Part shown: one piece after another, positions 1 through 11,958 of the stretch
Position numbering within the stretch: position 1 is the stretch's first letter
How the letters are laid out: every line of letters begins with the position of its first letter
Assembly: GCA_929200485.1 (NCBI GenBank)
Contig: CAKMZU010000020.1
Span: 1 to 19,650 of the forward strand
DNA: 19,650 nt
Reading direction: 5' to 3'
DNA from: an uncultured Gammaproteobacteria bacterium
GTDB lineage: Bacteria; Pseudomonadota; Gammaproteobacteria; Pseudomonadales; DT-91
The notes under the pieces: generated by a model
Databases searched by the model: none
Seen by the model: only the letters and a program-made list of their open reading frames with translations
Told to the model about the DNA's origin: nothing
Made by a program: the position numbers and the translations under genes

Positions 1-2654
1 TCATTGATGAGATTGAATCCAATGACATCTAACATTTTCGGCAGCGATGGCACGTCACCAATTGACGCAATCGCTGAAAAGGCCGGTGCATTTTCAGATC
101 CATCATGAATGAGACTGATAAACCGATCATTCACCTGCTGCTGCGTGAATTCATAACTGCCATTGCCAAGTGCTGCCCCCCCTTCAATAGTGGCATTCTG
201 CACAGAAGTGAGTGTCCATACTATTTGTGAAGCCGGTATACCTGCCTTGGCAGCAAGCAGCTCATCCGATGATAAAATCAATGCTTCACCTTCTAATAAG
301 GTGATAGCAAGGTTTTCGATTCTTGGTGCATCCTTGTCACCAATGTTCGCGGCATTGATCAGTATCTCGATAGAAAATTCTGTTCCATCAAGCGAACGTA
401 CCGTTAAACTGTCAGTAAGTGCTCCAGCATCCCCTAAAGCATTCACTTCAGGCAATTCACTATCAATCCAATAGTTCCAGGAACCATCCTGATTGATCTG
501 TAAAGACCCAAGACCTGTCACAACTTCCTCGATAAATCCTGATTCATCTGGATTCGCATCATAAATGCTTAAACTGCCCTCAGCCGTTAAATCATCACCA
601 TAATAGCCTGCAGCCATTGCCGTTGCGTCACCGTCAATTACCGGCGCATAATTTTTATGAATAACGTCAATTGTTGCGTTAAAGGTTGTAATCCCTTTGC
701 CATCCGATAATGCGACCGTTAAATTTGCCTCACCTGTGAAATCATCGGCGGGTTTAAATGACCAGCTATTGCTAGCAGGTGAGGTTATGATGCCTTCTGA
801 TGAGGGAGCAGTAACGGTCAGAATGCTCATAGCATCCCCATCAGCATCTGATGCCTGTGCCAAGAGTGCATCCATACTGAGAGTGATGCTCTGTGTATGT
901 TCGACTGTGCCAAGGAATAACGCCTCAGAAACCGGATTATCATTAACCTCGGTCACTGTGAAATTAATGGTTTGACGTTCACTAAAACCAATACCATCAC
1001 TGACGCGAAAATCAAAAGCCGCATAATCAGCACCATTGTCATTGAGATCCGCTTGATAGCTAAGACCGGACAGCTCATCCTTGTCAATCACCTGACCTAC
1101 ATTAACGGCAACCCCCTTAAAGAGTAAATCTCCGTTTTCTGGCAGGCTTTCGATTTTAATGGCTTGTAATTTATCTCCTGCGTTTTGATCCACAAATGAA
1201 AAGTTGGACTTATTAAAGGTTAGAGGCCGATCTTCAAGTAACGTCAGCGTAACCGACTGCGTTACAGGCAGATGATTCACTGTTTCTGCAAGACTTTTTA
1301 AATGTTCTATCGTCGTAGAATTGATGGATACAAATTCATCGCCTAAATGATCTTGCGCTTCACTAAAAAGCTGAATGACCTCACCGGTCATTACCATCTC
1401 ACCCTCTGTAAACTCAAGGGCGCTTGCCAGCGATTCAACCACTTCTGTCGTCGTCAAATCGCCCTTATCCTCTAAAGCCGAGATCATTGACAAAACTGAC
1501 CCACCCGCATTGGCTTCCGCTGGAGTACCTGACTGATCAATGGCAGGCACAATGTCATAAGTCGTCACTGACTTATCCGAGGCTAACAGTGTTTTAGCAA
1601 CCTGAGCATTCACAGATTCGATTATTTCTGCATGTTTCGCTGAATCATCCAATGCATTCAGCTGTTGATTGATTAATGTCGCAGCCAATGTGGTGATGGG
1701 ATTAATGTGCATGGTGATATTGGCTGCAGTATCTTCAGCCGCCGCACTCCAGGCACTCAAGAGCCCCTGAAGATCTTTCGGCTCGCCCGTCGCTTCATCA
1801 ATATAATCCGGCGCGTCAGTTGCGTCTTTTACGACCGCTTTAACGTAGGCAACGTCCCCGGGAATCACAGCAAGATAATTTCCATTATCATCAACAGATG
1901 CTTGGGCAATCAGGTTATCGGAAATATCATAGAGCTCAACGCTTAACCCGTGGCTCTCAATTAATGGCCCAAGGATAATGCTGCCACTGAATTCTCTTTG
2001 AGTTTCATTGATAGCGACAGATTCCTGATTGCCCCCATTACCTTCATCTTTACTACCATTAAATAAATAGACCAAGCCGGTCATTGTCGCTGCTGAAGCA
2101 ACACCTATGATGGCCAATATACCCGTACCAAAGCCTGTATCAACGTTCTCTTCGTCTTCTTTTTTTTGTTGCTCGTCGCCCTCTGGTGTCATTCCCTCTT
2201 GCGGCGAGGCCCCTTGCACCTGGTAAAGATTGTTAATGGAATAATCATCGATCACATCGGATAAGATATTTTCATCGCCATAAATATAAATTACCTGAGA
2301 GCCGTCGGCTAAGGTATCAAAAGACTCAGTTGACGCATCAATAGCAAAGGCAGGTTCAACAGGATGTGCAACCAAGAGTTCGGTTGGGCTCTGCGCTCCT
2401 TGCAGATAAAAATTTTCGGCAACCATTGAGGTTTGACCAGAAGGCCGAACAATATCAACAACCAGATCGTCCTGCTGGCGTCTCGCCAAGATGTTCGACG
2501 CCAATGTCTGATTCGCACCTTGCGTGAGCTTGATTTGACTAACCTCACTACAGTCCAGTCGATAAGTATCAAGATCCGACAATAAAACAGATTTTTTATT
2601 ATTTACAATTAGGTTAACATCATTCGTCAAACTTGAAAAATCTGCTTTTTTCAT
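1..2654 (-). CDS. Giant repetitive surface adhesin, N-terminal part (BapA/RTX-adhesin-like), cut by window edge
   Basis: An uninterrupted minus-strand frame runs from an ATG at 2654 to the left edge (884 codons, no stop). The first upstream in-frame codons include TAG, so this ATG is the first possible start; the Shine-Dalgarno (GCAGGG) is weak and close. Order seen: residues 1-150, a polar N-terminal module resembling the prefix of Bap-type adhesins; about 155-175, an acidic Gln/Lys/Glu-rich linker; about 178-200, a Gly/Ala-rich hydrophobic stretch; about 215-290, a beta-rich Ig/carboxypeptidase-regulatory-like unit; about 300-460, a mostly helical segment; then tandem extracellular domains. 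Among these, about 470-570 and 780-866 look like CSPG/cadherin-like units (the second has HDGSE), about 575-665 is cadherin-like (SDADGDAMSILTV, SDGKG), and about 670-775 is VCBS-like (GSLQINQDGSWNYWID). Many Asp/Asn turns suggest calcium binding. A type I secreted, cell-surface adhesin or biofilm protein is inferred; the C-terminal secretion signal and transporter genes are not in view. Confidence 0.88.
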   Translation of the reverse strand, partial: MKKADFSSLTNDVNLIVNNKKSVLLSDLDTYRLDCSEVSQIKLTQGANQTLASNILARRQQDDLVVDIVRPSGQTSMVAENFYLQGAQSPTELLVAHPVEPAFAIDASTESFDTLADGSQVIYIYGDENILSDVIDDYSINNLYQVQGASPQEGMTPEGDEQQKKEDEENVDTGFGTGILAIIGVASAATMTGLVYLFNGSKDEGNGGNQESVAINETQREFSGSIILGPLIESHGLSVELYDISDNLIAQASVDDNGNYLAVIPGDVAYVKAVVKDATDAPDYIDEATGEPKDLQGLLSAWSAAAEDTAANITMHINPITTLAATLINQQLNALDDSAKHAEIIESVNAQVAKTLLASDKSVTTYDIVPAIDQSGTPAEANAGGSVLSMISALEDKGDLTTTEVVESLASALEFTEGEMVMTGEVIQLFSEAQDHLGDEFVSINSTTIEHLKSLAETVNHLPVTQSVTLTLLEDRPLTFNKSNFSFVDQNAGDKLQAIKIESLPENGDLLFKGVAVNVGQVIDKDELSGLSYQADLNDNGADYAAFDFRVSDGIGFSERQTINFTVTEVNDNPVSEALFLGTVEHTQSITLSMDALLAQASDADGDAMSILTVTAPSSEGIITSPASNSWSFKPADDFTGEANLTVALSDGKGITTFNATIDVIHKNYAPVIDGDATAMAAGYYGDDLTAEGSLSIYDANPDESGFIEEVVTGLGSLQINQDGSWNYWIDSELPEVNALGDAGALTDSLTVRSLDGTEFSIEILINAANIGDKDAPRIENLAITLLEGEALILSSDELLAAKAGIPASQIVWTLTSVQNATIEGGAALGNGSYEFTQQQVNDRFISLIHDGSENAPAFSAIASIGDVPSLPKMLDVIGFNLIN

Positions 2655-5364
<2,710 letters not shown>

Positions 5365-5375
5365 TTTTTAAGCTC

Positions 5376-5403
5376 AAAAAAAAGCGGCAATTCATTGCCG
5401 CTT
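5376..5403. terminator. Stem-loop terminator after icd, possibly bidirectional
   Basis: Twelve bases after the icd stop there is a run of eight A (5376-5383), then a perfect 9-bp stem AAGCGGCAA (5382-5390) / TTGCCGCTT (5395-5403) with loop TTCA. On the plus strand the tail is only modestly T-rich. On the minus strand the A run becomes a U tract directly after the stem, so this could also stop transcription arriving from the aphA side. Confidence 0.8.
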
Positions 5404-6011
5404 AAATGATTTCTTATCTTTATTTACAGCGTTTTTGACCACTTATTATTATCAACAACTTATTTTTATTCAGGATTCCTTTTCAACCCACTCATTTTCA
5501 CTAGCCGTTAAATTCTCACCGCCAGAATATTGGTCACTGGATCAAAGCAACAATAATCTTTTGTTGATTGGCGACGTCAAAAGCTGCCCTGAGAGACCTT
5601 ATTATTATTATAAAATCATCGAAATTGGCCAAATTAACCTAGCATCTCTGGATTTAGTCTCTATCAACGTCCGCAGGAATTAGGGTCTATATAATTAAAT
5701 ATAGTAATACTTTTTGAATGCATATAACTTTATATTCTTAAAATTATGTAACGAAGAGCATACGCAAAGACAGACTTTTCAATAATCAGCAAACAATCTA
5801 TCATTTGGAAATCTTTGATAAGGATTGAACCGAAGCAATATCAATAAACTCAGAGCCGCCAGATAAAGAACCTGAATCAAATGGTGTTTGTGAATCCTTC
5901 ACTTGCCCCACCCCGTTATTATCGCAACAAACTAAAAAATAAATATTAAATTTATTATTCAATATAGCAATCTCTTACAATAAGCGAACGGGAGGCTATC
6001 AGGCTCCCTGA
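5404..6011. other. Gene-poor, AT-rich spacer between icd and aphA
   Basis: About 600 bases without a convincing gene. A plus-strand open frame of 82 codons (5435-5683) starts at TTG, has no Shine-Dalgarno and reads as low-complexity Tyr/Asn/Leu-rich sequence, so I do not call it. A minus-strand frame (5801-5962) is listed separately as a weak candidate. The part around 5685-5760 is very AT-rich, with a small CTATAT...ATATAG inverted pair. The stretch may be decayed sequence or an untranslated 3' region. Confidence 0.4.
5801..5962 (-). CDS. Possible small secreted/lipoprotein-like peptide (weak candidate)
   Basis: A 53-codon minus-strand frame begins at TTG (5962), with AAGAGA about eight bases upstream, and ends at TGA (5801-5803). 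It starts 50 bases after the aphA stop on the same strand. The N-terminus is MNNKFNIYFLVCCDNNG: a short hydrophobic run ending in Cys-Cys, loosely like a lipobox but with Cys instead of Gly/Ala/Ser at -1. The rest is a Ser/Gly/Asp-rich tail. It could be a tiny lipoprotein, a decayed one, or chance. No family recognised. Confidence 0.2.
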   Translation of the reverse strand: MNNKFNIYFLVCCDNNGVGQVKDSQTPFDSGSLSGGSEFIDIASVQSLSKISK

Positions 6012-6716
6012 TCAAAAGTCAGAATCGACCAATACGGGTTCTTTATAAAACCCTATTCGATTACCCGACTTCTTTTTGGAAATTCTAGGACGAATCAATC
6101 GAATACCCTTCACACCAGCTTCAAGAGCCGCTTCAATATCATGATCATCATCACCATAAAACCATTGGATGTTCTTTTCTTTAATAGGCGCTGTCTTTGA
6201 ATTAATAATCCCTTTATTTGGGCCTGCATAAATAACAGGGTGCATATTTTTAATACCAAATACATCACCCAAATATTCTTTTAACGAATAGTCACCACGC
6301 TCAACACACTCAGAGCTAATACGTGCCGTGATAAAGTAAATATCATCCCCCCTGTCAATATGCATAGCCATCAAAGGCTTGATACTTTCTTTGGGCAAGA
6401 GCGTTTTCACCATGCTGCAATTGATTTTGTTATAACGCCCGGGGATTTTCGTTTCGTCTTTATATTCGGGATAATCAAACGCAATACCGTTGGTTAACGC
6501 ACTAGTCAAGACCACGGCATCATCAACATCAAAGCCAACGGCCATCGGTGGCTTACCTTCTAACTGTGATTTTAATCCTTCGATCGTTACCCAATTAAGG
6601 TTATCAGGCAAATGTTGACTGAAAAGCTCTCGAGAACTGTAATGGTTTTTTTGTGGCGATTTGCCGCAAATGACCATAGATACGACAAAAAGCATCAGGA
6701 TGGCAAATCGGAACAT
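6012..6716 (-). CDS. aphA: Class B acid phosphatase (AphA-like, HAD superfamily)
   Basis: A periplasmic Mg-dependent phosphomonoesterase of the DDDD type. The frame can be read from a TTG at 6731, but the ATG at 6716 (234 residues) is preceded by GAAGGTG at good spacing and gives a cleaner signal peptide (MFRFAILMLFVVSMVIC). HAD motifs: FDVDDA at 62-67 (E. coli FDIDDT; D63 nucleophile, D65 general acid), T130 in YFITAR, the lysine region at 179-181, and YGDDDHDI at 187-194 for metal binding. The block VTIEGLKSQLEGKPPMAVGFD, MHPVIYAG and a C-terminus ending in acidic-aromatic residues align with E. coli AphA (237 aa). Oddities: Thr to Ala after the DxDD motif, and a Cys at the end of the signal peptide without a standard lipobox. 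It lies 82 bases downstream of the RND exporter on the same strand and may share its transcript. Confidence 0.9.
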   Translation of the reverse strand: MFRFAILMLFVVSMVICGKSPQKNHYSSRELFSQHLPDNLNWVTIEGLKSQLEGKPPMAVGFDVDDAVVLTSALTNGIAFDYPEYKDETKIPGRYNKINCSMVKTLLPKESIKPLMAMHIDRGDDIYFITARISSECVERGDYSLKEYLGDVFGIKNMHPVIYAGPNKGIINSKTAPIKEKNIQWFYGDDDHDIEAALEAGVKGIRLIRPRISKKKSGNRIGFYKEPVLVDSDF

Positions 6717-6729
6717 ACTCAACACCTTC

Positions 6730-6777
6730 AAGAATAAACAATACTAAGATTCATACTCTGACAAAAAGTTTATTCTT
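6730..6777 (-). repeat. 10-bp inverted repeat next to the aphA ribosome binding site
   Basis: AAGAATAAAC (6730-6739) is the exact reverse complement of GTTTATTCTT (6768-6777), with a 28-base spacer. On the minus-strand transcript the second arm ends directly before the GAAGGTG Shine-Dalgarno of aphA and the first arm lies about 20 bases after the exporter stop. It could be an mRNA stem between the two genes or an operator; nothing like a terminator U tract follows. Confidence 0.5.
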
Positions 6778-6798
6778 AAATGATGTTGATTCAAGAAA

Positions 6799-9168
6799 TT
6801 ACTGTGTCACTCCTGCTTTTAAATGTGATGGTTTTCTTGCATAGACCATTTTCAAGATCGCAGGCAGCAGTAATATATCGGCCAATAATGCCAAAACAAC
6901 AATGGTTGAAGTGATAATGCCGAAATCATTCAGGCTGATCAGCGTTGAAAAGAGATAAGTACCAAAACCACAGAACAGCAGCACGGTAGTAAACAATAAA
7001 GCATTACCCGTGGTCTCTAGTGTTTTCATCACAGCAAGCTCTGCATTACCGGTTTCTTTATAAAACATTTGAAAACTATTAAGGAAGTGCACGGTATCAT
7101 CTACAACAAGCCCAATGGCAATGCTTCCAATCAAAATCGAATAGAGATCCAGCGGCAGTTTAAATACATACATCATTCCCATACCCACAACAATAGGCAG
7201 TAGATTTGGGATCATACTTAACAATCCCAAGCGAATACCCAAGGTTAGAATCATCATCAGGGTGATAACAAAGGCAGCGCTGACATAACTTTCGGCCATG
7301 CTTTCAATCGCCAGTTTTTGGATGGGCGCTAAAAGATAGACAACACCGGTATAGGTAATTTCAGCAAATCCTTCAAAGTATTCGGTTACCCAAGCCTCTA
7401 ATTCATCAAGGTAATTAGAATAATGAATTAAATCACGCCAAGGAGCCAGCATGGTAATCCGCGCGCCTTGACCATCGTTAGTTATCCATTCTTCCAGGTC
7501 TTTACCCCCTGACATTTCAAAAATCAGGAGCTCTTGAGCGACCAGCTCATCAGTGTCAGGAACTGTGTAATGTGCATCATCATTACCCTGAAGGCTTTTA
7601 TTAACCTGCTTTAGCGTATCAACAATGGATCGGCTACTCCCCACGGCAACCCCATCATGCTCAAAGGCTAAGGCCTTCTCATTAAAGCTGTCCAGTCGCT
7701 GTTGAAACTCAACCGTTTTAATTCCATTATCAATGCCAGTATCTAACAGAAGCTCAATGGCTATCGACCCATAGAATTCATTGTTGAGCAATTCAATCGA
7801 GACAGGTAACTCTTGCTCAGGCGGCAGCCATTTCACCGGGTCATGCTGAAAACGTAACTGACTGACCGAATAAATTGCCCCAATACAAACAATGGCAAAA
7901 ATGCTAATGATGGTTTTAGGTTTTTGCCAACCGAGTCGGCCAATCGCAGCTAACAAGACCTGACTTTTTTCAATCATGCGATTCTTTTCAAGTGAGGGTT
8001 TGATGTTAACCATCGCCATTAACGCAGGCAGCATAAAGAGTGTGTTAAAGAAGACAATAAAGACACCTAAAGCGGCAAATAAGCCTAGATCCGCAATAGG
8101 AATGATATCTGCCAATGCAAATGACAGCATCCCCATCGCAGTGGTTGCACTGGTTAACAAGATTGGCATGCCTGTGTGGCCAAGCGCATATGAGATAGCG
8201 GCTCGCTTGTCTTGATGTTTGTTGTAATGCTGAAAAAAGATACTTAAAAAATGGACGGAATCACAGACACCCACCGTCAGGATGAATGCCGGTAAAATTT
8301 GTGAGAAAGAACTTAATGCCACATCAAAAAAGGCCATCATGCCTAATGTGCTTGCAAGAGAAATATCAATGATCAATATTGGAAGAATAACAGCCGTAAA
8401 GCGCCTAAAGAGAAAATACAGTAAAAGAAAAATCACCAGGTTTGATGCGACAGCAAAGATCGGGGTTTCGATGGCAATTTTACTTAATAATGTATCGCCG
8501 ATGAGCGGTCCCCCTGATAGCGTTACCTGAAAGTCATCCCCTTCATATTTTGCAACCACATCACGAACCGACTCCACATACTTGTGCTGATCAAAGGAGG
8601 TAAAAGGCTGGGGTTTGCCTTTATACAAATCGGGTGAAAACGGCTTTTGATACACATAAACCGCCGTATAGTCGCCGTTTTTACTGATAAAATTATCTCG
8701 AAGGGTTGGCGTATCCATGACTCGCTGTTTAAAAGTCTCAAGTTCTTCAGCAGTTTCAGGAAAAGTGAGTTCGAGGTTGTCAACCACTAAACCATCGTCA
8801 TCACCATAAATAACATCGACACTGGCCAGACTTTTGATACGGTCAAAATTATAAGTGTTCTCTTCAATTTCTTGATGAAACGCCATCAACGTCTTTAAAA
8901 ACTCAAAATCAAACACTTCAGGGGTTTTGATCATCACCACTAATGCTTCTTCGAAACCGTAACGCTTATGGAATTCGTGATACGCCAAGACATCAGGATG
9001 GGTTTTATCCAAATTACTCTCATTAGAGGTATCAATTCGCAAGGAGCCTAAGGATACACAGCAAAGAGCCGCTAACACTAAGGTGCCAATGAGAACTTTT
9101 TTGGGATGGCAATAAATCCAATCGCCAAGTCGGGCAAAATTTTGCTGAATCGTTATTTTAAGAGACAT
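6799..9168 (-). CDS. RND-superfamily (MMPL/HAE3-type) exporter
   Basis: A 789-residue inner-membrane protein with the duplicated RND plan. TM1 is at about 24-43, followed by a periplasmic loop (44-230), TM2-6 (about 231-388), TM7 at about 416-436, a second periplasmic loop (about 437-622) and TM8-12 (about 625-775). The conserved acidic residues expected in the proton path are in TM4 (GVCDSVHF, D303) and TM10 (VVDDTVHF, D690/D691). The size and compact loops fit the hydrophobe/amphiphile efflux-3 or MMPL-like group, which moves lipids, hopanoids or other hydrophobic compounds, rather than AcrB-type drug pumps (over 1000 residues). The substrate cannot be read from sequence. No membrane-fusion protein or outer-membrane partner is adjacent. 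ATG at 9168; the upstream sequence is AT-rich without a clear Shine-Dalgarno. aphA follows downstream. Confidence 0.93.
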   Translation of the reverse strand: MSLKITIQQNFARLGDWIYCHPKKVLIGTLVLAALCCVSLGSLRIDTSNESNLDKTHPDVLAYHEFHKRYGFEEALVVMIKTPEVFDFEFLKTLMAFHQEIEENTYNFDRIKSLASVDVIYGDDDGLVVDNLELTFPETAEELETFKQRVMDTPTLRDNFISKNGDYTAVYVYQKPFSPDLYKGKPQPFTSFDQHKYVESVRDVVAKYEGDDFQVTLSGGPLIGDTLLSKIAIETPIFAVASNLVIFLLLYFLFRRFTAVILPILIIDISLASTLGMMAFFDVALSSFSQILPAFILTVGVCDSVHFLSIFFQHYNKHQDKRAAISYALGHTGMPILLTSATTAMGMLSFALADIIPIADLGLFAALGVFIVFFNTLFMLPALMAMVNIKPSLEKNRMIEKSQVLLAAIGRLGWQKPKTIISIFAIVCIGAIYSVSQLRFQHDPVKWLPPEQELPVSIELLNNEFYGSIAIELLLDTGIDNGIKTVEFQQRLDSFNEKALAFEHDGVAVGSSRSIVDTLKQVNKSLQGNDDAHYTVPDTDELVAQELLIFEMSGGKDLEEWITNDGQGARITMLAPWRDLIHYSNYLDELEAWVTEYFEGFAEITYTGVVYLLAPIQKLAIESMAESYVSAAFVITLMMILTLGIRLGLLSMIPNLLPIVVGMGMMYVFKLPLDLYSILIGSIAIGLVVDDTVHFLNSFQMFYKETGNAELAVMKTLETTGNALLFTTVLLFCGFGTYLFSTLISLNDFGIITSTIVVLALLADILLLPAILKMVYARKPSHLKAGVTQ

Positions 9169-9472
9169 AATTATCGATTTATTTTTTTTATTGCACGCAT
9201 CTTACTGATTTGAATGCGCAATTTCGAGGAAACACAGCGAAAATTGCCAATATTTAATTGAGAAGCGATGTAAGCCTATCGAACACTGTAAATAGTGTAT
9301 AGCGATAATATCAATCTGCCTCCCAACCAATTAAAAAACCTATGCTGATATGGCGTTAATTTATAAAAACAATTGAATTATTTAAAAGCTTTCCTGTCGA
9401 ATAGCGTGCAATGCATAGCGCATATTGATGTCGCTTTCAACTCTAACTTGTTGATTTTGAATAAACTGAAAC
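9169..9472. other. Divergent intergenic region between exporter and symporter-kbl-tdh cluster
   Basis: About 300 AT-rich bases that must hold the promoters of both divergent units. A short palindrome ACACT-N6-AGTGT lies near 9284-9299, followed by an AT-rich stretch with several possible -10 hexamers. No confident promoter pair, riboswitch or known operator was recognised. Confidence 0.4.
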
Positions 9473-10687
9473 ATGAAGATATTGATAAAACTGGTTTTAG
9501 GCATTGTTCTCGGTGTAGCCATTGGCTTCTATGCGCCTGAGTTCATTATTCGCACGATGTTAACGATCAAAACGATCGGAGCAGAAGTGATCGGTTTTTC
9601 TGTCTCGTTAATTATTTTGTTTTACATAAGCTCTGGTATTGCCAGCCTGCCAAACAATGCAGGTTCAATTTTAAAAACCACCCTCTTTTTCGCCTATGGT
9701 TTTACAGTGCTAGCAGGCATATTGGCATATTTGGCGGGCAACGGGTTCATACCCTTACTCACCGATAGTGGTTTGAGCGTTACGCATTCATCTTCTTATG
9801 AGCCTTTTTTTTTCTTCTCCATCCCGCCACTATTAAGCGTAACCAGCGCATTAATTTCTGCGATATTACTGGGTTTAGGGGTGAGTATAAGCAACAGTCA
9901 TCACATTAAATCAATGATCAATGAAGGGCGAAATATCCTTGATCTTTATCTTCACAAACTGATCATCCCCCTGTTACCTTTTTATATCGCCGCCATGTTT
10001 ACTGACCTGACCGCACAAGGAAAAGTGTTAGCCACATTGGAAATATTTGGGCTGGTACTTGGCCTTGTCTTCACTATTCACTGGGTCTGGTTAGTTTTTC
10101 TATATAGCCTCGCTGGAGCGGCCACAGGTCAGAACCCATTTAAGTTATTAAAAAACATGTTGCCCGCCTATTTCACTGCATTAGGCACCATGTCCTCAAC
10201 AGCGACCATTCCAGTAACTCTGGACAGCACCAAAAAATTAAAGATAAATCCCAATGTTGCCGATTTTACTATCCCCATCTGTGCAACTATACATATCTCA
10301 GGCTCAACCATAACGATTGTAATTTGCGCACTAGCAGTGATGCACTCAAATCTTTCACTTTCAATCCCTGACTTGATAGGCATACTCCCCTTTATTCTTA
10401 TGTTAGGAATAACAATGATAGCAGCACCCGGCATACCGGGTGGAGCCGTCATGGCAGCCTCTGGACTTCTGGCAAGCATGTTAGGATTTGGTGAAAATGA
10501 ATTGGCACTTATGATTGCGCTTTATTTGGCACAAGATAGCTTTGGTACAGCAACGAATGTCACAGGCGACGGAGCGCTATCCATGCTTGTCAATAAATAT
10601 TCCCCTCTTCCATCTAAGCTTTCGGCATCCAATTCATCAAAACAACCTCCGACAATATCGATACGAGCTGATGGCCTCGATTCCTAA
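9473..10687 (+). CDS. DAACS-family amino acid:cation symporter (probably neutral amino acid, Ser/Thr)
   Basis: A 404-residue inner-membrane carrier of the dicarboxylate/amino acid:cation symporter (GltPh/SstT) fold. Seen: hydrophobic helices throughout residues 1-215; the serine-rich HP1 (ALGTMSSTATIPVTL, about 236-250); TM7 (CATIHISGSTITIV, about 270-283) in place of the NMDGT signature; HP2 (APGIPGGAVMAASGL, about 318-332); TM8 (QDSFGTATNVTGDG, about 354-367). In GltPh numbering D394, T398 and N401 are kept (D355, T359, N362), but the Arg that holds an acidic side chain (R397) is Gly358. This argues against glutamate/aspartate and for a small neutral substrate. Only 48 bases separate it from kbl-tdh, so threonine or serine uptake is the natural inference. 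The Ser/Asn-rich C-terminal tail (about 376-404) is not conserved. There is no strong Shine-Dalgarno. Confidence 0.9.
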   Translation: MKILIKLVLGIVLGVAIGFYAPEFIIRTMLTIKTIGAEVIGFSVSLIILFYISSGIASLPNNAGSILKTTLFFAYGFTVLAGILAYLAGNGFIPLLTDSGLSVTHSSSYEPFFFFSIPPLLSVTSALISAILLGLGVSISNSHHIKSMINEGRNILDLYLHKLIIPLLPFYIAAMFTDLTAQGKVLATLEIFGLVLGLVFTIHWVWLVFLYSLAGAATGQNPFKLLKNMLPAYFTALGTMSSTATIPVTLDSTKKLKINPNVADFTIPICATIHISGSTITIVICALAVMHSNLSLSIPDLIGILPFILMLGITMIAAPGIPGGAVMAASGLLASMLGFGENELALMIALYLAQDSFGTATNVTGDGALSMLVNKYSPLPSKLSASNSSKQPPTISIRADGLDS

Positions 10688-10735
10688 TAGATCCAATCCC
10701 ATCATCCGTCAACTTCAAGCCTTTAAGGATTTATT

Positions 10736-11944
10736 ATGTCTGACCAGTTTTATCATAGGATGCGCTCTCAACTCGATGAGATCAAAGAACAAGGGCTTTA
10801 TAAAACTGAAAAGCCCTTGCTCTGTGCACAACAGACCTCTGTCAGGCTCTATAAGGATAACGACCAGTCAAACGAAGTCATTAACCTTTGTGCTAACAAT
10901 TATTTAGGCTTAGCCAACCACCCGGAGCTTATAAAAGCAGCAAAAAAAGGCTTGGATGATTATGGCTTTGGGGTAGCCTCTGTGCGCTTTATCTGTGGTA
11001 CGCAAGATCAGCACAAATTACTCGAAGCGCATCTTGCTGCATTTTTAGGCATGGAGGATACCATACTCTACTCCTCATGCTTTGATGCTAACGCAGGATT
11101 ATTTGAAACTATATTAACGCAGAACGATGCGGTTATTTCAGATGCACTCAATCATGCATCAATTATAGACGGCATACGCCTTTGCAAAGCAGCACGCTTC
11201 CGATACGCCAATAATGATATGTCGGCATTGGAATCGGCATTAAAAAAAGCCGATCAGAGCGGCTGCCAGACTAAACTCATTGTCACCGATGGGGTGTTTT
11301 CAATGGATGGTATTATTGCCAACCTACCGGGAATTTGTGATTTAGCCGAGAAGTATTCTGCCCTTGTGATGGTTGATGACTCTCATGCCGTCGGTTTTAT
11401 GGGCGACAATGGCGCTGGCACCCACAGATATCATGCGGTTCAAGATCGTGTCGACATTCTAACAGGCACACTAGGTAAAGCATTGGGCGGCGCATCTGGT
11501 GGTTATACTGCCGGTAAAAAAGAGTTAATCGAATGGCTCCGGCAACGCTCAAGACCTTATCTTTTTTCAAATTCATTAGCGCCTGCCATTGTTAATGCGT
11601 CACTGCATATGCTCAAGGTTCTAAAAGACAACCATCACCTAAGAGCTCAATTGCTTCACAATGCTGATTATTTTCGTAAAGGGCTGAAGCAGGCTGGTTT
11701 TGATTTGATCGGTGCCGATCACGCCATCGTGCCTGTCTTACTCAATGACGAAAAAATAGCGTTGGAATTTTCGCAACAATTACTGGAAAAAGGTGTGTAT
11801 GCCGTGCCCTTTTCGTATCCTGTCGTCCCTAAAAATCAAGCACGAATACGGACCCAGATGTCAGCCGCTCACAGCAAGACACAATTAGACAAGGCCATTG
11901 CAGCGTTTATTGAGGTGGGAAAATTAATGGACCTGATTGATTAG
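10736..11944 (+). CDS. kbl: Glycine C-acetyltransferase (2-amino-3-ketobutyrate CoA ligase)
   Basis: A PLP enzyme that splits 2-amino-3-oxobutyrate with CoA into glycine and acetyl-CoA, the second step of threonine catabolism; cytoplasmic, alpha-oxoamine synthase family. The 402 residues match E. coli Kbl (398) from the start ([15 protein letters not shown]). Visible: [12 protein letters not shown] (52-63), the ring-stacking region around ALNHAS, DDSHAVG (214-220, with the PLP-contacting Asp and His), and the Schiff-base lysine K248 in [14 protein letters not shown]. The ATG at 10736 follows AAGGA at good spacing. The frame ends at TAG 11942-11944, and the AGGAG Shine-Dalgarno of tdh overlaps that stop, showing a tight operon. 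An overlapping frame at 10515-10907 is a shadow. Confidence 0.97.
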   Translation: MSDQFYHRMRSQLDEIKEQGLYKTEKPLLCAQQTSVRLYKDNDQSNEVINLCANNYLGLANHPELIKAAKKGLDDYGFGVASVRFICGTQDQHKLLEAHLAAFLGMEDTILYSSCFDANAGLFETILTQNDAVISDALNHASIIDGIRLCKAARFRYANNDMSALESALKKADQSGCQTKLIVTDGVFSMDGIIANLPGICDLAEKYSALVMVDDSHAVGFMGDNGAGTHRYHAVQDRVDILTGTLGKALGGASGGYTAGKKELIEWLRQRSRPYLFSNSLAPAIVNASLHMLKVLKDNHHLRAQLLHNADYFRKGLKQAGFDLIGADHAIVPVLLNDEKIALEFSQQLLEKGVYAVPFSYPVVPKNQARIRTQMSAAHSKTQLDKAIAAFIEVGKLMDLID

Positions 11945-11958
11945 GAGATTTTTTATCT

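Noticed and set aside
163-1946. Plus-strand open frames within 163-1946 (for example 163-474, 697-975, 1707-1946)
   Set aside because: They lie antisense to the continuous adhesin frame, which has clear domain motifs.
5435-5683. 82-codon plus-strand open frame after icd
   Set aside because: TTG start, no Shine-Dalgarno, low-complexity Tyr/Asn/Leu-rich translation, directly behind a terminator.
10515-10907. 130-codon plus frame overlapping the symporter and kbl
   Set aside because: Shadow of two well-supported genes in other frames.
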